NCBI RefSeq assembly: GCF_036711975.1
Contig: NC_091971.1
Location: forward strand, 13,523,501-13,587,500
DNA from: Onthophagus taurus
Taxonomy: Eukaryota > Arthropoda > Insecta > Coleoptera > Scarabaeidae
DNA length: 64,000 nt
Direction of reading: 5' to 3'
Shown: positions 46,860 to 57,788 of the stretch, piece after piece
Layout: every line of letters starts with the position of its first letter
How positions within the stretch are numbered: the first letter of the stretch is position 1
Notes under the pieces: generated by a model
What the model was told of the DNA's origin: nothing
What the model saw: only the letters and a program-made list of their open reading frames with translations
Databases searched by the model: none
Made by a program: the position numbers and the translations under genes

Positions 46860-47290
46860 CAGGAGTATCTAGCGGTCTGATAGCAGTAAGTAGTGCTTTG
46901 GTTACGACATCTCCTCTTTTCAAGCAAATCGTAGCATTTTTTAGCAGTATCTAGCATTCTGGAAGCAGTAGGTAGCTTTTTACAAAGGATATCTCCTATT
47001 TTCAGGCAGTTACTAGTCTTTTGAAAGCAATATCTCGCTTTTACAAATAGATAATAGTCTTTTCCAGCAGTATTTAGCGTTCTCGAGCAGTAAGTAGTCT
47101 TTGGGAAACAGTATCTTCTTCCTCCAAACAGTTAAAAATCTTTTGCCAGCAGTATTTAGCATTCTAGAAGTTGTAGGAAACTTTTGGAAACAGTATCTCT
47201 CTTTACCAAGCAGTTATTAGTTTTTTGTCAACAGTATCTAGTCTTCTAAAACCAGTGTCTAACATTCTGGAAGCGGTAGGTAATTAAGAA
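46860..47290 (+). repeat. 41-bp satellite island in module copy 1
   Basis: Degenerate monomers (TAGCATTCTGGAAGCAGTAG and relatives) within the first 1.3 kb module. A short remnant also lies at 47355-47415. Confidence 0.8.
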
Positions 47291-48189
47291 TAAGAATAAT
47301 TAAGAATTTTCTCCTTTCAACCTTCAAAGACTTGGTGACTATCTTTGGAAACATCACCTTTCCAAGTAGGTAGTAGTCTTTTCCAGCAGTATTTAGCGCT
47401 CTGGAAGCAGTAAATAGCAGAGAATTTGAAACGAATTCGAGTTCGGTTAAGCAAAAATTTCTCAATACGTTTTACAACGTGAAGGACGGTCTGGCGGTTT
47501 TTGAGTGCTTTCTCAACACGTTTTCTTTTTTTTTATAAAATAATCTATCGAAAATTGAGGTTAATTGGAAAATTTCTTAAAATAACATTGAGATTAAAAA
47601 CAAATATAGTATAATCTCGATATAACGGACTTTATATAATTAATATTATCTATTTAATACATTCGGGACTAGACTTTTTCGGGAGAATTTTCTCTTTTCA
47701 ACCTTCAAGGACTTGGTGGTTATCTTTGAATACATCACCGGATGTAAAACGGAGGCTATATTGCTTGAAAATAATGAAAAAAGTAACCACGCCCGTTTTC
47801 GAAGACATCGGCCGACCTGATCATCACGGACACGAGAATATTTAATACTTTCGCATAGCTTATCTGTAGACGTTCATCTGCCAATTCATTATCATTTAGG
47901 TTGGGATGTTTTGGCGACTTCAAAATCGTCGTCCCACTTAGAAACAAGCAATAAGTAGTTTTTTAGTAGAAATATTTAGTGTTATAAGTAGTTTAAGTAG
48001 TAAGTAGTTTAGCCAACAGTATCTAGGCTTTTCCAAGCAGTTGACAGCTTTTTGCCAGGAGTATGTAATGTTTGGACATCATATTGGACTGGAATAAAAC
48101 AAATGAAATGGAGGTATCAAGAAATAAGACAACTTTCATGATGATGAAAGAAAACCTAACTAAAAACTAACACTGTTGTCCTCTTGTGG

Positions 48190-48755
48190 AAGTTCTTTTC
48201 AGGAGTATCTAGCGGTCTGATAGCAGTAAGTAGTGCTTTGGTTACGACATCTCCTCTTTTCAAGCAGATCGTAGCATTTTTAGCAGTATCTAGCATTCTG
48301 GAATCAGTTTACGAAGGATATCTCATATTTCCAGGCAGTTACTAGACTTTTGAAAGCAATATCTCGCCTTTACAAATAGATAATAGTTTTTTCCAGCAGT
48401 ATTTAGCGTTCTCGAAGCAGTAAGTAGTCTTTGGGAAACAGTATCTTCTTCCTCCAAACAGTTAAAAATCTTTTGCCAGCAGTATTTAGCATTCTAGAAG
48501 TTGTAGGAAACTTTTGGAAACAGTATCTCTCTTTACCAAGCAGTTATTAGTTTTTTGTCAACAGTATCTAGTCTTCTAAAACCAGTGTCTAACGTTCTGG
48601 AAGCGGTAGGTAATTAAGAATAAGAATAATTAAGAATTTTCTCCTTTCAACCTTCAAAGACTTGGTGACTATCTTTGGAAACATCACCTTTCCAAGTAGG
48701 TAGTAGTCTTTTCCAGCAGTATTTAGCGCTCTGGAAGCAGTAAATAGCAGAGAAT
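48190..48755 (+). repeat. 41-bp satellite island in module copy 2
   Basis: Near-identical in order to the island in copy 1, including the interrupting AATTAAGAATAAGAATAATT segment. Confidence 0.8.
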
Positions 48756-49519
48756 TTGAAACGAATTCGAGTTCGGTTAAGCAAAAATTTCTTAATACGT
48801 TTTACAACGTGAAGGACGGTCTGGCAGTTTTTGAGTGCTCTTCTCAACACATTTTCTTTTTTTTTTATAAAATAATCTATCGAAAATTGAGGTTAATTGG
48901 AAAATTTCTTAAAATAACATTGAGATTAAAAACAAATATAGTATGTATAATCTCGATATAACGGACTTTATACATATAATTAATATTATCTATTTAATAC
49001 ATTCGGGACTTGGTGGTTATCTTTGAAAACATCACCGGATGTAAAACGGAGGCTATATTGCTTGAAAATAATGAAAAAAGTAACCACGGCCGTTTTCGAA
49101 GACATCGGCCGCCCTAATCATCACGGACACGAGAATATTTAATACTTTCGCATAGCTTATCTGTAGACGCTCATCTGCCAATTCATTATCATTTAGGTTG
49201 GGATGTTTTGGCGACTTCAAAATCGTCGTCCCACTTAGAAACAAGCAATAAGTAGTTTTTTAGTAGAAATATTTAGTCTTGTGTAAGTAGTAAGTAGTCT
49301 TTAGCCAACAATATCTAGGCTTTTCCAAGAAGTTGACAGTTTTTTGCCAGTAGTATGTAATGTTTGGAAACAGTAGAAAGCAGATTGAGGACCGATGGCG
49401 AGCAGCTATAGACATCATATTGGACTGGTGTAAAACAAATGAAATGGAGGTATCATGAAATTAGACAACTTTTATGATGATGAAAGAAAACCTAACTAAA
49501 AACTAACACTATTGTTCTC

Positions 49520-50190
49520 TTGTGGAAGTTCTTTTCGGGAGTATCTAGCGATCTGATAGCAGTAAGTAGTATTTTGGTTGCGGCATTTCCTCTTTCCAAG
49601 CAGATCGTAGCATTTTTTAGTAGTATCTATCATTCTAGAAGCAGTATGTAGCCTTTTACAAAGTATATCTCCTATTTCCAGGCAGTTAGTAGTCTTTTGA
49701 AAGTAATATTTCGCCTTTACAAATAGATAATAGTCTTTTCCAGCAGTATTTAGCGTTCTGGAAGCAGTAAGTAGTCTTTGGGACACAGTATCTCTTTCCT
49801 CCAACTTCTTTAGCCAACAGTATCTAGGTTTTTCCAAGCAGCTCACAGTTTTTTGTCAGTAGTATGTAATGTTTGGAAACAGTAGGAAACAATATAGTAT
49901 AAACACTATATTGGACTGGTATAAAACAAATGAAATGGAGGTATCAAGAACTTAGACAACTTTTATGATAATGAAAGAAAACCTAACTAAAAACTGACAC
50001 TCTTATCCTCTTGTGGAAGTTCTTTTCAGGAGCATCTAGCGCTCTGATAACAGCATCTAGTATTCTGGAAGCAGTAGGAAACTATTGGAAACTGTATCTC
50101 TTTTTGCCAAGCAGTTATTAGTTTTTGCCAGCAGTACCTAATCTTCTAAAAGCAGTACTTAATGTTCTAGAACCTGTAGGTATTCAAGTA
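49520..50190 (+). repeat. 41-bp satellite islands in module copy 3
   Basis: Two satellite blocks (about 49520-49870 and 50025-50190) flank another copy of the LINE-like fragment (about 49897-50001). Confidence 0.75.
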
Positions 50191-50275
50191 ATCACTAGAA
50201 TTTTGTGTTCCATCAAGTGTCTTACGTCAAAATTGACATTTGTATGTTGTCAAAAATTTTAACGCATCTTGTGTC

Positions 50276-50764
50276 ATCTCAAGGATTTTAGCTATGATGG
50301 TTTCCATGCTCATCGTTATGGGTAAAGATGAAAAGATATATAGGTTAACGATGAAATCTTTTATTTTTGCAATCAGTGCTACATATGTTTTGACAGCTTA
50401 GCTATCTTCTTCAGAATCAAAACTACATCAAAATCGTGATGTAGTTTTGTAACTTTCAATTCACTAAAACATTCAGAAATACGTGAAAAACCTGATACAT
50501 GTTTACTATTTTGATTTATGCTTTTGGGAGTTTAAAGAAACTGAGTCAACCCAACTTAGCCATACATATAATTCTTTCAAGATCCTTCACGTATCTGACG
50601 ATAAAACTCATTTCATTTAATTGCTTAATGTTCATCACTCATCACTAACCTGTTGTTAATGTTCTTAGTCGTGCCTGAAGAAGAAGCTGTCGAAATTTAT
50701 GTAGCACTGATTGCAAAAATAAAAGATTTCATCGTTAACCTATATATCTTTTTATCTCAAGGAT
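50276..50764. mobile_element. MITE-like DNA element with direct repeats at its ends
   Basis: Inverted arms of about 58 bp, nearly perfect, lie at about 50327-50385 and 50699-50756 (GATATATAGGTTAACGATGA is mirrored). Degenerate pairing extends further inward, through CGACAGCTTC-type sequence. The 11-bp sequence ATCTCAAGGAT occurs at 50276-50286 and 50754-50764. The related locus at about 15.06 kb has the uninterrupted TCATCTCAAGGACGG, supporting insertion here. The left arm is preceded by about 40 bp without a mirror, so the left end is subterminal. No transposase. The 9-11 bp duplication would fit a Mutator-like group, but this is only suggestive. Confidence 0.65.
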
Positions 50765-50951
50765 GGTACAATCTTAAAGGGTTGCCGAATCTTTTGTTCT
50801 AAGTTCTTCATTCAGTTTCTAGTGAGCTACAAAATTAAACAACAGATTTGATTTTTGCTTAGGTTCGCTTTTTTCAGTGAAAGAAATGAAGTATTACAAA
50901 AAGTATCATGTTTCTCCTTCTTACAAACAGTTAGAAGTATTTTGCCAGCAA

Positions 50952-52390
50952 CATGGTTTGTGGACCTTGAGGCAGTGTGTGTTACTCTACGGACCGGTTC
51001 TATAACTTTACACATTTGCTGCGTTTATATTCCTCCTTCTGATCAAAATGCATTGCTTAATTTTATTAATGAAATTAATTTAATCATTGAAGGCCATCCT
51101 AATGACAAATTTTTGATTTGTGGCGATTTTAACCTAGCTGAAATTCGGTGGTCAGCCGATCTTTCAACCGGCGTCTCCACTTCTTCTGCTCGTTCGAGTG
51201 AGTTTCTGGATGCCCTCGCCTTATGTGGTCTCAACCAATTCAATTTTCACATGAATGCCTTTCAGAACACTCTCGACTTAATTCTTGCTAATTTTTCTAA
51301 TATATCTTCTATTTCATTAAGCACTCATCCTCTGATCCCTGAGGATAGTGCTCACAACACTTTAGAATTCGTTTGCTCGTTTGAAATGCCACACCGTCTT
51401 CCCACTGAATCTTCTAACGTATTTAACTTCAGACGTGCTAATTTCTCTGACATTGATTCGTATCTGTCTACTATTAACTGGGATACTGAGCTAAATACTC
51501 GTGAAGTAGACCCTGCTGTTGATTTCTTTTATTACCATTTAAATTTTGCCATTCAAAAATTTACTCCGATCAAGCGCAAATTCACTAGTGGTTTTCCGAT
51601 GTGGTTTTCGCGAGATACTATCAGAGTGATCAGAGAAAAGCGAAGGGCTCATGTTAAGTGGAAACGGTATGGAAAACAAATAGATTATTTGACTTTTTCA
51701 TTATTGCGAGGGCGTTCTAAGTTTCTCATTCGGCGCGACTATGGGAGGTATGTTGGTGGCGTCGAGAGCAGTATTAAAGCTAATCCTAAATACTTTTGGT
51801 CTTATATTAAAAACAAGAAAGGTGCGGATACAATTCCTACACCTATGACATTAAATGGGGCTGTTGCCGGGGACGGTAAGGGTGTCTGCTCGCTATTTGC
51901 AACATATTTCTCTTCGGTGTATGTCCCTCCCTCTGTTAATCCTGTTAATTCAATTAATTCACTTCATTCTGCTAATGCTGACCTTAATGATACTACATGT
52001 TTGGGTCCGATGCGCTTTGAGCGGTCTGAGGTTGAGGAAGCTCTTATTGCTTTAAACATAAATAAGGGTCCGGGCACTGATGGTATTCCTCCTATCCTAA
52101 TAAAATCATGTTTTGAATCTCTTTCTCTACCACTTTCCATCTTATTTAACAAATCTGTAAAGGAAGGTACGTTTCCTGCCTTTTGGAAACGTGCATATAT
52201 TTTGCCCATTTTCAAATCCGGTAGTCGTAACCTTATATCTAACTATCGCCCAATATCTATATTGTCAGTGTTTGGTAAGGTTTTAGAGAGACTGGTTTAT
52301 ACCAGACTCTTCTTTAGGCTTAAATCCAAAATCGATCCTAGACAACATGGCTTTTTGCGAATCGGTCAGTGCAGAGCAACCTGCTTGAGT
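50952..52390 (+). pseudogene. LINE ORF2, part 1: endonuclease C-terminus and RT fingers
   Basis: The frame enters the apurinic-type endonuclease at its middle (CCVYIPPSD, FLICGDFNLAEIRW, LDLILAN), lacking the first catalytic residues. It then runs through the linker to the reverse transcriptase (LNINKGPGTDGIPPILIKSC, FKSGSRNLISNYRPISILSV, DPRQHGFL). A single-base frameshift at about 52357-52360 interrupts it. The other frame continues in register with NRSVQSNLLEYTNY. The open frame upstream of 50952 belongs to the flanking repeat, not the element. Confidence 0.85.
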
Positions 52391-53156
52391 ACACAAATTA
52401 TATTTTAACATCATTTGACCAATATTGTCAAGTTGATTCTGTTTACACCGATTTTAGCAAGGCTTTTGATCGTGTGGATCACAGCCTTCTTTTATCAAAA
52501 CTTCATGGTTATGGTGTTCATGGTGGGTTGCTCCGCTGGTTTGATTCATATTTGCGAGGTAGGAGCCAGATTGTATCTGTTAACGGATATTGCTCTGACC
52601 CTATATCAGTTCCCTCGGGTGTCCCTCAGGGTAGCCACCTCGGACCCTTGCTATTTAATCTTTATGTTAACGATATTTTCAAGGTTGTGAAACATTGTCA
52701 ATGTCTAATGTACGCAGATGATCTCAAGCTTTATCTGCGTATCTCCTCTCCGTTGGACTGCTCTAGACTGCAGACTGACCTTCTCAGGATTTCTGACTTT
52801 TGTACTAAAAACCACTTGACCCTAAATCTGTCTAAATGTAATGTTATTTCTTTTTCGAGAAGGAAGAATACTGTTCATTACGATTACAACATCGCTGGCG
52901 TAAACTTAACACGCGTTTCCTTTATTAGAGACCTTGGAGTGACTCTTGATCCCAAGCTTCTCTACGCACAGCACATTGACACTACTGTTAATAAGGCTTG
53001 GCGTATGCTCGGTTTCATTATGAGATCCACCTCTTCCTTTGTAAGCGTTGACGCGATTAAAAATTTATATTTCGCATATGTTTACAGTATTCTTAATTTT
53101 TGCACTGTAGTTTGGAATCCCCAATACCTTATTTATATTGAATTCAATCTAGATTT
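52360..53156 (+). pseudogene. LINE ORF2, part 2: RT palm and thumb
   Basis: Continues in the second frame: DFSKAFDRVDHSLLLSKL (first palm Asp), SGVPQGSHLGPLLFNLYVND, and the intact catalytic box MYADDLKLY (YADD at 52711-52722), then LTLNLSKCNVISFSRRK and the thumb up to VWNPQY. The region after 53140 is disrupted by a second frameshift or small deletion. Confidence 0.85.
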
Positions 53157-53531
53157 TTGAAATATCTAAACTTTAAATCTTCCATACCTTATATTAATTA
53201 TCATTCGTCTTGCAGATCTTTTCGGTTAATGCCCCTTCGACAACGTCGCCTGTGTAACGACACATTATTCTTCTACAAGGTTTTACACAATATGTGTGAT
53301 TCCACAGTTCTTTTGAATTCGGTCAATATTCATGTACCTCCCTGTCTTCTTCGCTTTAATTTCTTGTTCTGTACGCCTATTCCTCGCACCAATGCTTTTC
53401 GAAACTCCCCTATGTTGCGAATGGCTCGTCAGGCTGATAAGCTCGATATTGATTTGTTTCAGCATTCATTTTCTACGTTTAGGCGCATACTTTTTAATGC
53501 AGTCAGCGAATTGCCTCCTTCGTTTTGGTAG
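53150..53531 (+). pseudogene. LINE ORF2, part 3: C-terminal end
   Basis: A third frame picks up with FLKYLNFKSS and continues through RLMPLRQRRLCNDTLFFYKV and the PRTNAFRNSPMLRMAR block to the stop at 53529-53531. This matches the C-terminal tail of Jockey-clade elements. With only two frameshifts and an intact catalytic box, the element is fairly young. Confidence 0.8.
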
Positions 53532-53850
53532 CTCGTTGGTTTCTGTTTTTGTATAATGTTTAATTTCGCCGTTACTATTGCTATTAGGCATTGTTTTATT
53601 TTATTTTACTTTTTGGCTTTTTTGCTTTATTGTATTATTATTATTGTTTTATTTTGTTTTATCTTTTTTTTGTATAAATATAATATCTGAATTCCGGTGT
53701 TTTTAGTTTAAGTTTAATTTTATTTTTAATTACTCGCCTTAATTTTGATTTTTTCTTTATTCATTTTTCCTTGGTACACGTTTTCTTTTTTTTATTGTAA
53801 ATTTTTTTGTCCTGTTTCTGTACCCATAAAATTATAAATAAATAAAAAAT
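53532..53850 (+). other. 3' UTR and A-rich tail of the LINE
   Basis: A T-rich untranslated region follows the stop and ends in AAATAAATAAAAAAT immediately before the satellite resumes. Confidence 0.75.
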
Positions 53851-54235
53851 AAGTATCTAGCATTCTGGAAGCAGTAGGTAGCCTTTTGGAAAGGATGTCT
53901 CCTATTTCCAGGCAGTTATTAGTCTTTTGGAAGCAATATCTCGCCTTCCCAAGTAGATAGTAATCTTTTCCAGCTGTATTTAGCATTCTGGAAGTAGTAA
54001 CTAGGTTTTGGGAAACAGAATCTCCTTCTTCCAAACAATTAGAAGTCTTTTGCCAGCAGTATCTAGCATTTTGCAAACAGTAGGTAGCCTTTTGGAAAGG
54101 ATATCTTCCATTTCCAGGTAGTTACTAATCTTTTGGAAGCAATATCCCGCCTTTCCAAGTTGATAGTAATCTTTTCCAGCAATATTTAGCGCTCTGGAAG
54201 CAGTAAGTAGTCTTTGGGACACATTATTTCAACAT
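53851..54235 (+). repeat. 41-bp satellite, continuation after the LINE
   Basis: About nine monomers, the first interrupted by the LINE insertion. The left part of the broken array is at about 50905-50951. Confidence 0.9.
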
Positions 54236-54239
54236 AATA

Positions 54240-55480
54240 TAAATTGAATAAAATTATTTATTCAATCGGTTTAAAGTGCAAATTAAAAATTGCTCATATA
54301 GGGTTGTATTAATCCCTTATAGCGAGGTTTTATTGTATTTCCTTTCTCTTAATTGTTTAAGACTATACCGGAAAAAATCCAGTATCGTTAACTTTAAAAT
54401 TAACTGCTTTTTTTATGTTTAAAAAAATTATTGAGTGCGGTTTTGTTACTTGAGCAAGCGTACGTTGCAGACTGCACTGCGGCTTAGTTTCGCCTAGTTA
54501 CTGTTGGTGGCGTATCGATGGGGGGCGGTTGACGTCACAGATTGTGACGTAACTACATCTTTGTAAAGAATTTTCGTTTATATTCATATGAATAATAACG
54601 ATTTCCATTTTTCTTTCCTTTCGGCAAATTTTTAGCGATAATAAAAAAATGAATGTTCTAAACATAATAAATCTAGGTCACGTGGTGATTGATTTTCAAT
54701 GAATTCAGTTTATATTTTAAGTGATTTACGTAAATAAATAGTTACACAATGAATAAATAGTGGAAAATAAGTTGTGTTGAATTTTGAAATAAACCCGATG
54801 TTATTATAATTTCGAGGTGCGAAAATAGAACACTTCGCTCGTGGTCTTGTCACGCTAAGCGGAGGTGAAAATTTATTTAGCGCCAGATTCAATACACTTT
54901 GTTGCCAAGAAATGATTTCTAAATTTATTTATTTTTAGAAAGTTTTATTTTAAAATAAACATCTAAAAAGAAATTTTTTTATTTCCCAAGTTGTCGTAAC
55001 AATAAAATATAAATAAAAACATTTTCGCCTTTCAAATAAAAAAAGTCATAAAGGAAGGATGAAAGAAAAGAAAAAAAAAAAAGAGTCGAAACAGCGATAA
55101 AAATCGCGAGTAGGTTTACATACCGGAAGCGCGAGGGTTTTATAAGAAGCCAAAGATTATGGGGGAAGGGGTTTCGGAAAGAGAGGGTATCTCAATCCCC
55201 GAAGCCAACCGAGGTCAGGATCATAAAAAGTCCTTTCTTCTTTCTGCCTTAAAATCTGGGGATTTGATGTACTAAAAGAAGGGGATTTCAACAAATATCC
55301 AACCGTATTTTCGGATCTCAATTTGCATATGCCCATTACATCCATAAAATTTAGTCGAAAAACTTTCAAGCAGATGTTACGTGATTGTTAAAGTTTTATA
55401 AAAAAATAAAAGTTTTAAATTTTAGAGATGTAGTTAGAGCAATTTTGTCGACATGGCGCAATTTGGATACGTTAAAGTTT
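54240..55480. other. Region without a recognised gene
   Basis: It contains a possible pogo-like terminal motif on the minus strand (AATAAAACCTCGCTATAA, about 54320-54337) and a GC-rich segment at 54450-54560. A minus-strand frame at 55157-55369 (70 codons, ending LRYPLFPKPLPP) is GC-richer than its flanks but has no recognisable product. Confidence 0.35.
54530..54552. promoter_or_regulatory. Paired CRE/ATF-like sites
   Basis: TGACGTCA (54530-54537) and TGACGTAA (54545-54552) are 7 bp apart in a GC-rich island of an otherwise AT-rich region, so this could be a promoter or enhancer. No adjacent gene was found. Confidence 0.35.
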
Positions 55481-55484
55481 TCTA

Positions 55485-56495
55485 TTTAGTGTCCAAATCC
55501 TCCAAGATCTTATAATCCCTTTTATTAAACTTTTCAATAGCTGCCTCATATATCTCTATTACTATGTAATTTATTCGAATTCTTTTGTATGAGTTATTCG
55601 TCTGATATGTTTGATGTCTAATGGCTTAAAACAAATTGCGTTTTTAATTGACAGCATCCGGAAAAGATACTGAATTTTCAATAAACCTCTTGATGTGTCT
55701 CATGCCAGGGAAATTGGTCAAGAATAGACTGAGTCTGCTATTAGGCCACCTTACTATTCTTTTCATGGCCATCAGAAGAGGTCGTAGGTTCTGATCCGAC
55801 AAGCGCAGATTCTGTATCAGCTGTATCAGCTCCAGTTAGCTCATTGGACGCTTTATTGCCAGCAACGCCGATGTAACTAGATAGTAACCAGAGTAGTCTA
55901 TCATCAGAACTAAATGAGTGTAATGTTCTCTTGTTAACCGAAGCCGAAACAATTTTAATGGCAGTTATTGCATGAAGAGTGATATTGCTATTATATATAA
56001 ATCATATAAATATTCATAGCTACGCTGTACATTATCTGATTTCTGTCAAACTCTTTTTGGATTTTCAATAACGACCTTATGCTCCCTTTTATTCAACTTT
56101 TCAATAGCTACCTCATATATCTCTATTACTATGCAATTTATTCGATTTTTTTTGTAGTTCTTATTCGTCTGATATGTTTGATGTCTAATGGCATAAAACA
56201 AATTGCGGTTTTAATTGACAGTATCCGGAAAAGATTCCTATTAGCATCTTGCTACTAGTTTAATTAAATCATGACTTTAAAGAAAGTTCGCTGGGTTGAA
56301 TTTTCGTTTTTTTGATGTGTCTCATGCCAGGAAAATTGGCCAAGAATAGACTGAGTCTGCTATTAGGCTACCTTACTATTCTTTTCATGGTCATCACAAG
56401 TGATCGTAGGTTCTGATCCGACTGGCTCAGATTCTGTATCAGCTCCAGTTAGCTCATCAAATAGCTTATTGACAGCAACGCCGATATAATCATTA
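55485..56495 (-). pseudogene. Two tandem LINE RNase H domain relics
   Basis: On the minus strand the first copy (about 55900-55485) reads LWLLSSYIGVAGNKASNELT followed by VGSEPTTSSDGHEKNSKVA and LDQFPWHETHQE. The SHIGV.GNE.AD pattern and the tail with W/F..P...T are those of the RNase H domain in LINE polyproteins. The second copy (about 56495-56065) is a diverged direct duplicate about 590 bp away. Stops are frequent. Confidence 0.55.
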
Positions 56496-57029
56496 TCCAA
56501 AAAGGCCCAAAGAAAAATCTTCGTAGATATCTGGATATTCAACCCAAAAAATTGTATAGAGTTAATTGAGCTGACTTTCCTGCAGTGAATATGTCTATGC
56601 TCTTAGCATAATGGTTCATAAATCCACTATAAAGATAACTTTGTGTGCAATAAAATTGAGCTGAACGTTATGCCTAAACCTCTGCTCTATTTTTAGTAAT
56701 GAAGGTTGAAGTTATCCAATAAGTATGTTGTGTAAGACATGTTAACATGGTACCTGACCAGCTGTTTTTCATCCTACTGAAAGATCAGATCTCGTATAGT
56801 AGGAGGGGAGGAACGAAGTTGGGGTTGCCGAAATTTCTTGATTTCTCGATGTTTCCTCATAGTTATGCTATACATTTTCTGATTTCAGTTAAACTTTTTT
56901 TGGATTTTCAATAACGCAGCCACGCAATCACGATGGCTAAAAAAATTGTGTCTCCCCAAAACAGAAAATCTTCCCAGATAAATTATTAAGTTAAGTACTA
57001 TGTCTGGTATAGAGCACCCATCCTGCTTG

Positions 57030-57115
57030 AGCCAGGGCGATATCATTGATATCGTCCTAGCTCAAGTGGCTGGAGATAGCAGGCTTAGAGTGTTGTTGGT
57101 TCACCCCCAACTATC
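57030..57115 (+). repeat. tRNA-like (SINE head or tRNA pseudogene)
   Basis: A-box-like TAGCTCAAGTGG (57058-57069) and B-box-like GGTTCACCCC (57098-57107) are spaced as in a tRNA. A perfect T-arm is present: GTTGG, loop TTCACCC, CCAAC (57095-57111). The acceptor ends do not pair, so this is not an intact tRNA. The A box is also part of an inverted repeat, TTGAGCCAGGGCGATATCA with its mirror ending CCTAGCTCAA. Confidence 0.4.
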
Positions 57116-57534
57116 TATTTTAAGTAGCAATCCTATATCTATCTAGCACCTCCTGTGTTGTCTCATTGCCTATATTTGGTACCTAGTGTTTTTTTTTTCT
57201 GCGCTCCCAACACTAGTCGCAAACGAAGACCGATTGACACAGCAAAATTCGGGTTTTCTCAGTAGATGTGGGTTCCGCCATTCAGATTTTTTCAGGACAT
57301 CTAAGTTTTTAATAAACACATCAGAGAAAAAGATATCTTTACTTATCTGCTTTATCTCATACTTCGTTCATAATTGTGCGCTGCATCCCGGAATATGCAA
57401 ATGTGGTCTGAAAATATCCTCTGTATCCACCTTGATCTGAGCTTCCTTCTCCAGGCAAAACTGATAAGCGGTGCTCAACAGTTACTTTATCGAATCAGCA
57501 TCCGTGCAGGTGACAAGAAGCCAACCTGAGTGTA

Positions 57535-57626
57535 CGTACAACTTGCAAACTCGATCTGCTTATAGTACATGTTCAGAACCCAAATTTGAACATCTCCGTG
57601 TAATGATGTCGCAGCTCTAAAAAGGT
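57535..57626. repeat. Dispersed repeat pair (with 59668-59766)
   Basis: ACTTGCAAACTCGATCTGCTTATAG followed by CAGAACCCAAAT and TCTCCGTGT recurs, slightly diverged, at 59668-59766. These copies flank the element at 57.8-58.9 kb and the duplicated block at 59-60 kb. Shown here in part. Confidence 0.6.
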
Positions 57627-57788
57627 GGTATAGTAGAAACCACGAGAGCTGGCAGTGATATATCACTTAAAAATGGTATGAATCAAGATATGGACGTACG
57701 ACTTAGATTATTTCACCACATACATTTAAATGTAGGTTATGTTAGTAATGGAGGTTATATGTCAAACATTGTCAAAGATATTATTTAA

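Larger units (their letters stand above)
46137..50200 (+). repeat. 1.3 kb composite module in three tandem copies
   Basis: GAGAATTTGAAACGAATTCG occurs at 46137, 47420 and 48750, so the copies are about 1283 and 1330 bp apart, and the third runs on to about 50200. Each copy has the same order: a short T-rich tract, a pogo-like end (ATAATCTCGATATAACGGAC), a block with GTTTTCGAAGACATCGGCC, a block with CGACTTCAAAATCGTCGTCC, then satellite monomers interleaved with a LINE-like fragment. Copies 2 and 3 are nearly identical, for example over 47756-47947 and 49053-49244. Partial copies are at about 14.0 kb and, inverted, at 32.3-32.5 kb. Confidence 0.85.
50952..53850 (+). mobile_element. Jockey-type LINE, 5'-truncated, inserted in a satellite monomer
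   Basis: The satellite stops at GCCAGCA (50951) and resumes at AGTATCTAGCATT (53852), so the 2.9 kb between is a clean insertion. It holds the C-terminal part of an endonuclease, a full reverse transcriptase and a 3' UTR ending in an A-rich tail (AAATAAATAAAAAAT). No clear target-site duplication longer than a base or two is visible. Confidence 0.85.

Noticed and set aside
47756..49244. Two near-identical 63-codon minus-strand frames
   Set aside because: Identity is due to the recent duplication of the 1.3 kb module. The peptide matches nothing I know, and the first module copy does not keep the frame.
51043..52215. Minus-strand and alternate frames within the Jockey-type LINE
   Set aside because: Antisense shadows of the reverse transcriptase frame.
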